Source: Planctomycetota bacterium
Lineage (GTDB): Bacteria; Planctomycetota; PLA2
NCBI GenBank assembly: GCA_021776735.1
Contig: JAJFFH010000037.1
Span: 124,001-188,000, forward strand
Direction: 5' to 3'
Length of the DNA: 64,000 nucleotides
Part shown: one piece after another, positions 1-7,944 of the stretch
How the letters are laid out: every line of letters begins with the position of its first letter
Numbering within the stretch: position 1 is the first letter of the stretch
Position numbers and translations under genes: made by a program
The notes under the pieces: generated by a model
Told to the model about the DNA's origin: nothing
The model's input: the letters and a program-made list of their open reading frames with translations, nothing else
The model's database searches: none

Positions 1-1115
1 GCCAGGGTGGCTTCGACGACGAGGCGGCGCGCATGGTCGCGCTGGTTGCCCGACACGCCGCGCCCTTCGTTCCCGGCCTCGCGGCGCGTCGCCGGTTCGA
101 GTCGATGACGGACCACACGGCCGCGTGGCGCGAACGTCTGAAGATCGACGGGATCGTGGGCCGCAGCCGGGCGCTCGCCGGGGTGCTGAAGACGATCGAC
201 ACCATCGCGCGTTTTCGGACGAGCGTGCTGATCACCGGCCCGTCGGGCAGCGGCAAGACGGCACTCGCCCGCGCCCTCGCCATCAACAGCCACCGCGCAC
301 TCGCTCCGTTCGTACACGTCAACTGCGGCCAGATTCCGGAGGGCCTCATCGCGACCGAGCTGTTTGGGGCGGAAGCCGGCGCGTACACCGGTGCCGCGGC
401 GCACGCCCGCACCGGCAAGGTCGAGGAAGCGGACGGCGGCACGCTCTTTCTCGACGAGGTCACGACGCTGCCTGTGTCGGCGCAGGCCGCACTCCTGCAG
501 TTCCTCGACAACGGCGAGTTCGCACGCGTCGGCGACCCCAAGACGTACCGCGCGGACGTACGCCTGATCGCCGCCACGAACGCGGACATCCGGGAGGAAA
601 TCGCGGCCGGCAGATTCCGCGAGGATCTCTACTACCGCCTGGCCGAGGTCACCGTCGCCATTCCGCCCCTCGCCGAGCGTATTGACGACATCGGCCCGCT
701 GTGCCACCACTTCTGCGAACAGTTCCCGAGCGAGGAGGCCCAGCTCGCCCCGGTCCGCATGTCGCTGGCCGCGATCGCCGCGGCGGAGACCCGCGACTGG
801 CCGGGCAACGTCCGCGAACTCGCCAGTGCCATCCGCGGGGCGGTGCTGCGCGCCCACCACGAAGGCGTACGCGCCGTCGAACCCCGCCACCTGTTTCCCG
901 ACGACGACACCGACGACGCGCACGACCCGAGCGACACCGACAACCCCGGCCTCGACTTCCGCGCCTCCACGCGCCGCCACCAACGACGCCTGCTCGAAGG
1001 CGCCCTCGACAGGGCCCGCGGCAACAAGACCAGGGCCTGCGCGCTCCTCGGCTTGTCGCGCGCGCACTTCTACAGCCTGCTCGATCAGCACGGGTTGCGT
1101 GCAAACACGAAATGA
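1..1115 (+). CDS. sigma-54 dependent transcriptional activator, 5' end outside window
   Basis: This is an AAA+ enhancer-binding protein that remodels RNA polymerase holding sigma-54. Visible motifs in order are Walker A GPSGSGKTA, the sigma-54 contact loop as GAYTGA, Walker B GGTLFLDEV, and a C-terminal Fis-type helix-turn-helix (GNKTRACALLGLSR). The first ATG is at 33, but the frame stays open to position 3 and reads GGFDDEAARMVALVARHAAP, which looks like the end of a GAF-type sensor domain. The gene therefore probably starts upstream of the window. The kinase-ATPase gene at 1238 follows on the same strand after a motif inverted repeat, so the two could act in one signalling pathway (inference). 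Confidence 0.9.
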   Translation, partial: QGGFDDEAARMVALVARHAAPFVPGLAARRRFESMTDHTAAWRERLKIDGIVGRSRALAGVLKTIDTIARFRTSVLITGPSGSGKTALARALAINSHRALAPFVHVNCGQIPEGLIATELFGAEAGAYTGAAAHARTGKVEEADGGTLFLDEVTTLPVSAQAALLQFLDNGEFARVGDPKTYRADVRLIAATNADIREEIAAGRFREDLYYRLAEVTVAIPPLAERIDDIGPLCHHFCEQFPSEEAQLAPVRMSLAAIAAAETRDWPGNVRELASAIRGAVLRAHHEGVRAVEPRHLFPDDDTDDAHDPSDTDNPGLDFRASTRRHQRRLLEGALDRARGNKTRACALLGLSRAHFYSLLDQHGLRANTK

Positions 1116-1147
1116 TGCGGGAGTCCGGACGAAGACGCGAGGCAGGG

Positions 1148-1184
1148 ACGGACGGCGATGTTTTCCGGAGACATCGCCGTCCGT
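1148..1184. repeat. inverted pair of the dispersed AGCnnACGGACGGCGATG word
   Basis: A forward copy (1148-1160) and a reverse copy (1172-1184) form a perfect 14-base stem (1148-1161 with 1171-1184) around a 9-base loop. It lies between two co-oriented genes and could end transcription of the first, but no T-run follows. Confidence 0.85.
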
Positions 1185-1237
1185 TTGCTGTTTTCATGGT
1201 GTCTTGCCACCCTCGAACGGATCCGGAGAACTGAGCC

Positions 1238-4200
1238 TTGGACGTGCGCTGGGATCCGGGGAGCACGTTCCTGCACCTGTCGATCGAGCGGCTGATCGGA
1301 CGCGGCGGGTTTGCACGCGTGTACCTCGCCACCGACAACGTGATCGGGCGGCGGGTCGCGCTGAAGGTTCTCGCACCGCCGGTTGCGGGAGACGTGGACA
1401 GCGACACGGGCGACGAGCCTCCGGACGTCGTGGCCGAGGCGCGCCTGATCGGTCAGCTCAACCATCCGCACGTCGTCACGCTGTATGGCGCGCACGAGAT
1501 TCCCGGCGGCGGGTGGGCGCTCGAGATGGAGTACATGGACGGCGGGTCGCTCGCGGACCTGCTCGCGGCCGAGCATCCTCCGACGCCGGCGCGCTGCAGC
1601 GAGATCGCAACCGAAATCGCCCGCGGTCTTGCGAGTGCGCACGCCGCCGGGATCGTGCACGGCGACGTCAAGCCCGGCAACGTGCTGCTCGACGCCGCGG
1701 GTCTCGTCAAGCTCGCCGACTTCGGGCTCGGCCGCCTGCTGCGCGATCCGGGGCTCGCGACGAGCACGCGCGCCGACCTGCAGGGCACGCCGCGCTACAT
1801 GGCGCCCGAAGTCCTGATGGGGCGGCGCGCGGGCATGGCTGCCGACGTCTGGAGCTTCGGGGTCTTGCTCCAGCATCTCCTGGCCGGACGCGCCCCGTTC
1901 GAGGAGTCGGTCTGGTTCGCGACGTTTCACGCGATCTTGAACCACCCGGCGCCACCGCTTCCCGCGCATGTGCCGCCCGGTCTCACGCGGCTCGCGCAGC
2001 AGTGCCTGGCCAAGCGGCCGGAGCAGCGGCCCACCGACATGCGCGTCGTGCTCGCCGCGCTCTCCGGTGGTGGTCCCGCGACGACGGCCGCTGCGGTGAT
2101 CACGCCACCGCCGACGCGCGCGCGACCGGAACCGGTCGGACGCGCCGCCGAACTTGAAACCGTCGCGCGGATCGTGGAGCGCGTGCGCGACGGCGAAGGG
2201 GTGACGCTGGTCGTGTCCGGCGAGGCGGGGATCGGCAAGACGACGCTGATGCACGAAGCGCGCACGCGTTCATCCGCCGACGGCTTCTTGTGGTTCGAGA
2301 TCGGCCTCACGCGAACGAGCGGCTTCTTGCGCCCGCTTCTTGAAAGCCTGCGGCAAAGCGCGTCCGGCGCGGCCCTCCACGGGATCGGCGCATTCGAGAG
2401 CCGCTCGCAGCTCGCCTTCGCCATCGAGCGGCACCTTCTCGACCTGGCCCTCCACACGCCCGTCGGTGTGCTGATCGAGGACGCCCACGACGCGGACCCC
2501 GACGAGCGGCGCTTGGCGGCGGACCTCGCGCGGCGGCTCGAAACGGGCCCGGTCCTGTTCGCGGTCACATGGCGGGAAAGCGCCGCGCAAGGACTCGACG
2601 AACTGACCGAACGTTCCACGGTCGAGCACCTGCGACTGGGCGGTCTCGCGCGCGAACAGGTGCTGAGCCTTCTCGAAGCGGATCTGGATGACGGCGCGCG
2701 CATCGAGGCGGAGGTCGCACAGCGCATCGTGTCCGGCGCCGAGGGCAACCCGCTGTTTGCGCTGGAGCTGCTGCGCCATTTTCGCGACGAGGGCGCGGTC
2801 ACCCTGCGCGACGGGACACTCGGCCGCGGACCCGCGTGGGAACGGAGCCACCTGCCCGCCCGTGTGCGCGACGTGCTCGCGCGCCGCCTGACCGGCTGCA
2901 CGCAAGCCGACCGCGAACTGCTCGAAGTGGCCGCGGTGGACGGCATCGCCTTCGATGGCGAGGCCGTGGCCGCCGTGCTCGAACAGCCGGTGCTCGCGGT
3001 CCTGCGGCGACTGCAGACGGCCTACCGCGAGCGCCGGCTTCTACAGGCGACCGAATCCGGCTACCGCTTCGCGCACACGCTGATTCAGGATCTGCTCTAC
3101 GAGGAGCTCGCGCCCGAGCTGCGCCGCCGACTGCACCAGCGTCTCGCCCAACACCTCGCGGACCGTCCGGGCCCGCCGGTCGATCCCGAACGGCTCGGCA
3201 CACACTGGGAACGCGCCGGCGACCGTGAGCGTGCGCGTCCGCACCTGCTGGACGCCGCGGTGGCCGCCGAAGGCCGCCAGGAACTGCAACGCACGATCGC
3301 GCTGTGCGCCCGCGCGGGTTTCACGCCGAACAGTATCGATGCCGACGCGGCCCGCGAGCACGTCGAAGCCCTGATCAGCCTCGCGAACTGCCTCGGCGAC
3401 ACCGGCCGGAGCGACGACGCCGCAACGGTGTTCGAGGCCCTGATCGCCGCCGCCGCCACAGACGAACAGCGATTGCGCCTCCAGGTACGCCGCGCCCGAT
3501 TGCTGTTCGCGTCGAAGGGCCGCGACTCGGTCGATACGGCGGCGATGCGCCGCGCCACAGAGACCCTCCCGCCCTGCCGCGAACTCGCCATCGCACACTA
3601 CAACCTGGGCTGGATCGCCAAGAACGCCGGCCAGATCGAAGAAGCCGAAACCAGCTTTCGCGAGGCCGCGCGGGTCTACGTCGAAATCGGACACGCGGCC
3701 GGGCACTCGGATGCCCTTGCCCAGCTGGCAACAATCGCGCGGATCACCGGGCGACCCGACGACGCCGTGCGTCTGTACGATGACGCAGCGGCCATCTCGG
3801 AGCGCATCGGCCGCCGTACCAACGCGGCGATCTGCGCGTTCAATCGATCCTTGGTCGCGTTCGCGGTGGGCAACCTGTCCGGTCTGCCCGCGGCGATGGC
3901 CGAGACCATCCGGATCTTCGAGCTGGAAGGATCAACCGGCCACGCGGGCCACGCCTGCGTCATCCTTGCCCGGATTCACTTCGCCCTCGGGGATCTTCCG
4001 GCGGCCCGCAACGCCCTCTCCGAAGGACGCGCGCACTTGGAACAAGCGGGCCTGCTGTCCGGACTTGGCGACGCCGATCTCACCGAGGCGGACTTGTGTT
4101 ACGCGACCGGTGATTTTGCGACCGCTCGTAGCCACGCCGAAGCCGCCGCAGAAGCGGCGCAAACGAGAGGCAACGAGTTTCTCGAGCTCTCCGCGATCGC

Positions 4201-4618
4201 CATCAGCGCCCTCTGCCACTGCCACAAGGCCGGCCACGGCTTGGCCGTGGCCGCCGCTCGCGATTGCGTCGTTCGGCTCGCAGACCACGACAACATCGAG
4301 ACCCGGTCAACGATAGTCATCCGCTTGGCAGAGGGACTCCTCTGGGGACTCCCGGCAACGGCGTTCGCCGGCCTCAAGTCCGTAGCGTTGAACGAGGACG
4401 CGTCGATCGTGTTGGCCGGATGCCGTAGAGAATCCGCCGCCGCAATGCATGAGGCTGCGGACTACCTAGAAGGGCCGACAACGAGTGATCGACGCGCAGT
4501 GCTCCGCGTTTTGGGAGCGTGGCTACGTGCACTCGCCAAAAACGAGAACACGGAGCGCGTTCAAAAGCTCGCCGCCAGCTTGGGCCTCACCTGTTACGAG
4601 CGCGCGGTCAGTTCCTGA
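1238..4618 (+). CDS. Ser/Thr kinase-ATPase-TPR giant signalling protein
   Basis: This 1126-residue protein starts at TTG 1238. Residues of about 10-275 form a Hanks-type kinase: glycine loop IGRGGFARVY, VALKV lysine, catalytic loop HGDVKPGNVLLD, ADFGLG and GTPRYMAPEV. The catalytic loop has HGD where HRD is usual, so it is a non-RD kinase. An AAA-like ATPase follows (GEAGIGKTT; Walker B-like LIEDAHDAD), and then about 500 residues of TPR-like helices. This is the architecture of PknK/AcoK-type regulators that couple phosphorylation to a protein scaffold. No membrane segment is seen, so a cytoplasmic location is likely. The last 11 bases overlap the convergent small gene at 4608-4883. Confidence 0.9.
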   Translation: MDVRWDPGSTFLHLSIERLIGRGGFARVYLATDNVIGRRVALKVLAPPVAGDVDSDTGDEPPDVVAEARLIGQLNHPHVVTLYGAHEIPGGGWALEMEYMDGGSLADLLAAEHPPTPARCSEIATEIARGLASAHAAGIVHGDVKPGNVLLDAAGLVKLADFGLGRLLRDPGLATSTRADLQGTPRYMAPEVLMGRRAGMAADVWSFGVLLQHLLAGRAPFEESVWFATFHAILNHPAPPLPAHVPPGLTRLAQQCLAKRPEQRPTDMRVVLAALSGGGPATTAAAVITPPPTRARPEPVGRAAELETVARIVERVRDGEGVTLVVSGEAGIGKTTLMHEARTRSSADGFLWFEIGLTRTSGFLRPLLESLRQSASGAALHGIGAFESRSQLAFAIERHLLDLALHTPVGVLIEDAHDADPDERRLAADLARRLETGPVLFAVTWRESAAQGLDELTERSTVEHLRLGGLAREQVLSLLEADLDDGARIEAEVAQRIVSGAEGNPLFALELLRHFRDEGAVTLRDGTLGRGPAWERSHLPARVRDVLARRLTGCTQADRELLEVAAVDGIAFDGEAVAAVLEQPVLAVLRRLQTAYRERRLLQATESGYRFAHTLIQDLLYEELAPELRRRLHQRLAQHLADRPGPPVDPERLGTHWERAGDRERARPHLLDAAVAAEGRQELQRTIALCARAGFTPNSIDADAAREHVEALISLANCLGDTGRSDDAATVFEALIAAAATDEQRLRLQVRRARLLFASKGRDSVDTAAMRRATETLPPCRELAIAHYNLGWIAKNAGQIEEAETSFREAARVYVEIGHAAGHSDALAQLATIARITGRPDDAVRLYDDAAAISERIGRRTNAAICAFNRSLVAFAVGNLSGLPAAMAETIRIFELEGSTGHAGHACVILARIHFALGDLPAARNALSEGRAHLEQAGLLSGLGDADLTEADLCYATGDFATARSHAEAAAEAAQTRGNEFLELSAIAISALCHCHKAGHGLAVAAARDCVVRLADHDNIETRSTIVIRLAEGLLWGLPATAFAGLKSVALNEDASIVLAGCRRESAAAMHEAADYLEGPTTSDRRAVLRVLGAWLRALAKNENTERVQKLAASLGLTCYERAVSS

Positions 4619-4883
4619 GGCGGCCTGCCGCGCCTCCGCCACCACCACCGGCCGGATCCAGGCCCTCAATGACGCCCGACCACGTCTCCTCGGTGTTGTC
4701 CGCGAGACCGGCCTGAGTGTACGCGCCCGCGACCATGCTGGACGCGACACCGACATCGTTCGGGGTGGCTGCCCGACGCTGATTCACGGCGTCGAGGATC
4801 GTCGAGGGGTCGGCGAGCTTGCTGGTCGCCATCGACGTGATCTCGTTGAGCTGTTGATCGACTTCCTGGGTGGGCCAACTCAT
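4608..4883 (-). CDS. small hypothetical protein with Gly-rich tail
   Basis: The 91-residue product is not recognised. It opens MSWPTQEVDQQLNEITSMAT, has a predicted helical middle, and ends in a run of six glycines followed by AAGRLRN. There is no signal peptide. A good ribosome site (AGAGGAG) lies just upstream of ATG 4883, which supports a real gene. It is divergent from the metalloprotease gene at 4942 with only 58 bases between start codons, so they may share a control region. A secreted, processed peptide or a substrate of the neighbouring protease is possible, but that is inference. Confidence 0.6.
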   Translation of the reverse strand: MSWPTQEVDQQLNEITSMATSKLADPSTILDAVNQRRAATPNDVGVASSMVAGAYTQAGLADNTEETWSGVIEGLDPAGGGGGGAAGRLRN

Positions 4884-4941
4884 CTTGCATCTCCTCTGGT
4901 AGGGGCGAATTCCTCACCCTTCGCCCGGGTCTTTCTCCATA

Positions 4942-6330
4942 ATGGACGAAATGGCCAACGCGGGCGAGGTTCATTTCCACAACGCGCCGGAGGGGCCGGT
5001 CGGAATCCTGCTGGACGGCCGTGAAAACGGCGCAGACATCCGGCATCGCGCGCTGGTCGGCACGGCGCCGATTCTGGCACTCCCCGAACTCGAACCGCGC
5101 CCGGAACAAGTCGACGAGATCGTGGCGTTCGCGCCGGGCCGTCCTCCGGTATCACTGATCGCTGACTGGACCAGCAGTGAGCGCGTCCGCGAGATCGCGT
5201 TTCCCGATCCGATTGCACTGCCCGTAACAGTCTGGATCCTGGGCGGCGATTTCGAACGCGTGCGGGCGCGCGCGGTCGATGATCTCCTCGAAACCGACGA
5301 GCTGTTCTCGGCGCAATGTGCGGGCATCACACTCGCGGACTGGCGTTTTCACGACGCGACCAAACGGCCGGAAGCGTCGGAGTTCCTCGCGTTCCACACC
5401 GCCCGGACCGACGCGCTCCAGGAAACGGTCGGCTTCGAGCCGGGTCGCCTCAATCTCTACTACGTGGACATCGTCGCCGGCGAGACGGGTAACTACAGCG
5501 GCGGCAACGGCTACGCCACGCCCTTTCACGACGGCACGCGCACGGTCCTGGTCATCGTCATGGGACGCCGGTGCATGCCGGGCCTGCTCGCGCACGAACT
5601 CGGCCATGTGTTTCACCTGCGGCATACCGACGACATCGACGCGGACGGCCTGACGGACTCGGGCGGCAACGTGACCCCGCCCCACGCCTTCGGCACGCGC
5701 AACGTGATGGCCTCGGCAAGCTGCACGCGGCGCTACTTCACCGAGGGCCAGGTCTACCGCATGCACTTCGACCTGTTGTCGCAGCTCAACTGCGTGTACG
5801 GCCTGCGCGGTGATCGCCCGAAGCGACTCGTCCCCTCGTTCGGCGCAAGCAGGACGAGCCCGCCCGCCAACATCCGCCTCTGGGACGATGGCCTGAGAGC
5901 AACGACGCCGCGCCCCGCCCTCGAGCGCGTGTGGCTCTGGCGCGACTGCGACCACGGCGCGGGCGCCGCCCTCGTAGAATCGATCCGCAAGCATGCCGGC
6001 CGATTGCGCAGCTGGTTCCAAAAAGTCCTCGAAGACGGACCGCCGCGCCCCCTCCTCGAGGAGTTCCGCCAAGCCCTACCCGCCTGGCAGACCCTGCGCG
6101 AACGCGCCCAACAACGCCCGCGCCTGCAACGAATCCTGGCAGCGCGACAAGCCGCAAAGACGAAACACCGCATCAAGGACCAGGTTCAAGCCGTGCGCGA
6201 ACGCGCCATAGCCGCCCTGATCCAAATCGGCGACGCTCAAGCCCTGGCCCCGATCAGAGCCATCGCCAAAAACAAGAAGCACCCGCTGCATCTGGCCGCC
6301 CGGCTGGGTCTGACTTCGAACGGAAGCTGA
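4942..6330 (+). CDS. metzincin-like zinc metalloprotease
   Basis: The 462-residue protein carries the extended zinc site HELGHVFHLRH (H218, E219, H222, H228), matching HExxHxxxxxH, with a likely Met-turn at NVMAS (M256). This is typical of metzincins. The C-terminal third (from about residue 330) is helical and HEAT-like (AIAALIQIGDAQALAPI). No signal peptide is visible, so it may act in the cytoplasm or leave by another route. It is divergently paired with the small Gly-tailed protein. The stop codon TGA lies inside a copy of the dispersed motif (6330-6341), showing the motif abutting a gene end exactly. Confidence 0.75.
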   Translation: MDEMANAGEVHFHNAPEGPVGILLDGRENGADIRHRALVGTAPILALPELEPRPEQVDEIVAFAPGRPPVSLIADWTSSERVREIAFPDPIALPVTVWILGGDFERVRARAVDDLLETDELFSAQCAGITLADWRFHDATKRPEASEFLAFHTARTDALQETVGFEPGRLNLYYVDIVAGETGNYSGGNGYATPFHDGTRTVLVIVMGRRCMPGLLAHELGHVFHLRHTDDIDADGLTDSGGNVTPPHAFGTRNVMASASCTRRYFTEGQVYRMHFDLLSQLNCVYGLRGDRPKRLVPSFGASRTSPPANIRLWDDGLRATTPRPALERVWLWRDCDHGAGAALVESIRKHAGRLRSWFQKVLEDGPPRPLLEEFRQALPAWQTLRERAQQRPRLQRILAARQAAKTKHRIKDQVQAVRERAIAALIQIGDAQALAPIRAIAKNKKHPLHLAARLGLTSNGS

Positions 6331-6341
6331 CGGACGGCGAT
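6330..6341 (+). repeat. dispersed motif copy, forward
   Basis: Core ACGGACGGCGAT preceded by AGCTG, so the full AGCnn half is present. The stop codon of the metalloprotease gene is formed inside it. Confidence 0.85.
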
Positions 6342-6397
6342 ACCCGCTAGCGGGCGGACGAGCGACCTGCACGCGTACGCTGCGGGCCGCCGCCCGC

Positions 6398-6443
6398 CAA
6401 CCGTGCCTGCGCGCGGCGGGCAACCGTGCCTGCGCGCGGCGGG
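6398..6443. repeat. 23-base tandem duplication
   Basis: Two identical adjacent 23-base units (6398-6420 and 6421-6443), each beginning CAACCGTGCCTGCGCGC. The perfect identity suggests a recent slippage or duplication event in non-coding DNA. Confidence 0.85.
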
Positions 6444-6756
6444 GCGCTTCGCAGCTTGTCGAACGATGCGATCGCGGACACTCTCATCGTCGGGTTCGGG
6501 ATCGGAGTCGGGATCGGGTATGAACTCGCGCCCGGGCGTTTCTCCCGCGCGTCAGTTCCCCTCCCTCTACCTTCGTGCTCTTCGCGCCCTTCGTGGTTTC
6601 TCTTCCTCTCATCCTCCGTGGCCCTCCGTGTTTAGCTCCTTCCCGTCAACCACACGACGGTCGAGCCCGCTTGAACGCGACCTCGGTTACCAGCAAGCGC
6701 GCACGTGAACGTCGCTCGTGAACCTGAACGTAAACGCGGGCGCGCGCCGGATCGAA

Positions 6757-6769
6757 CATCGCCGTCCGT
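6757..6769 (-). repeat. dispersed motif copy, reverse
   Basis: CATCGCCGTCCGT followed by ACGCT, the full reverse consensus. It lies just downstream of the cyclophilin gene and closes the forward copy at 6330. Confidence 0.85.
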
Positions 6770-6786
6770 ACGCTGACGTCCGGTTC

Positions 6787-7857
6787 CTAACCGTCCTCTT
6801 TTGTGGCTTTCTTTTCGGGCTTGTCGGTCTCTTTGGGAGCGTCCGGCTTCTTGGGTGCGTCCGGCGTCGCCGGAGCGTCCGGGGCCTCGGCTGTCTTCGC
6901 TTTCGGTTTTTCGAAGCCCGCGGCCCGGACAGAAATGATGCGGACGGCCTCCACGGGACGGGCGCCGGCGCCGACCTCGACGTTCGAGATCTTGTCGACG
7001 ATGTCCATGCCCTCGACGACGCCGCCGAAGACGGTGTGCTTGCCGGCGAGCCACGGGGTGTCCACGACGTTGATGAAGAACTGCGAGCCGTTCGTGCCGG
7101 GGCCCGAGTTGGCCATCGCCAGGCAGCCGCGGAGGGGATGGTGCGCCTCGCGCGAATCGTCGAACTTGAAGCCCTGGTTCGCGTAGATGTCCTTGATCGT
7201 CAGCTTCGGGACGATCTCCTGGAGCTTCTTTTGAATCTCGTCTTTCCTCTTTTCGAAGTCCTCCGGCGACTTGATGCCCCACTTTTTCAAGAGCGGCCGG
7301 ATCACGATCCCGTTGAACTGCGCCTGCGTACGAACCTGCAGAAAGCCGTGCGGACGGCCCCCCTCAAGCGCCTTCATCTTGTCGAGGCCCAACCCGCGCG
7401 CGCTGATTTCGTTGTCGAACTTGTAGCCCGGGCTGCCGGTGCCGGTGCCGAGCGGGCAGCCACCCTGGATCATGAACTTCTTGATGCAGCGGTGAAAAAT
7501 CAGTCCGTCGAAGAACGGCCGCGTGACCTTCTCCTTCGTTGTTGTGTCCGTCCACTCCTTTTTGCCGGCGGCCAACTCCAGAAAGTTCGCGACCGTCTTG
7601 GGCGCCTCGTTGACATACAAGACGACCTTGATGTCGCCCATGGAGGTCTTGATCAGCGCCAGCGGATTCGGCAGCACCTTCGGCGCTTCGGCGTCCTTGG
7701 GCTTTTCGGGCTCCTTCGGCTTTTCGGGCTGTTCGGGCTTCTCGGGCTTTTGGGGCGCGGGGACCGGCTTCGGCGCCGGCTCGTCCTTCTTACCGCCGTC
7801 CTGTGCATAAACAAAAGCGGAGAGCGCAAGCACCGCCGTGAGGGTCAGGGATTTCAT
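6787..7857 (-). CDS. secreted cyclophilin-type peptidyl-prolyl isomerase
   Basis: The 356-residue protein has a signal peptide (about 1-18, ending VYA) and should act in the periplasm. A Pro/Lys/Glu-rich linker (repeated KPEKP) leads into the cyclophilin fold, seen as FHRCIKKFMIQGG and MANSGPGTNGSQFFIN. Between these blocks there are roughly 105 residues where about 30 are usual, so the domain carries a helical insertion (around KKWGIKSPEDFEKRKDEI). The C-terminal tail is again Pro/Asp/Lys-rich (PDAPKKPDAPKETD). It should catalyse proline isomerisation during folding of exported proteins. Confidence 0.92.
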   Translation of the reverse strand: MKSLTLTAVLALSAFVYAQDGGKKDEPAPKPVPAPQKPEKPEQPEKPKEPEKPKDAEAPKVLPNPLALIKTSMGDIKVVLYVNEAPKTVANFLELAAGKKEWTDTTTKEKVTRPFFDGLIFHRCIKKFMIQGGCPLGTGTGSPGYKFDNEISARGLGLDKMKALEGGRPHGFLQVRTQAQFNGIVIRPLLKKWGIKSPEDFEKRKDEIQKKLQEIVPKLTIKDIYANQGFKFDDSREAHHPLRGCLAMANSGPGTNGSQFFINVVDTPWLAGKHTVFGGVVEGMDIVDKISNVEVGAGARPVEAVRIISVRAAGFEKPKAKTAEAPDAPATPDAPKKPDAPKETDKPEKKATKEDG

Positions 7858-7912
7858 CGAGAGATTATACGACCGAAAATCCGCTCCGCGGATTTTCGTT
7901 AGGTCAACAGGA

Positions 7913-7936
7913 ACGGACGGCGATATCGCCGTCCGT
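7913..7936. repeat. dispersed motif: head-to-head pair forming a 24-base palindrome
   Basis: A forward core (7913-7924) abuts a reverse core (7925-7936) with no spacer, giving a perfect 24-base palindrome centred on GATATC. It lies 8 bases downstream of the stop of the giant sigma-sensor gene, so it could act as its terminator hairpin. Confidence 0.9.
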
Positions 7937-7944
7937 CAGCTTTC

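Larger units (their letters stand above)
6342..6786. other. gene-free stretch with repeats
   Basis: About 450 bases without a convincing gene. It holds a 23-base perfect tandem duplication (6398-6443), a GGATCGG/GTCGGG-rich stretch (about 6487-6515), and a pyrimidine-rich stretch with repeated CTTCGTG and CTCCGTG words (about 6566-6634). Such words resemble intergenic repeats I know from several environmental high-GC genomes. A reverse motif copy lies at 6757-6769. It separates two convergent genes. Confidence 0.6.
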
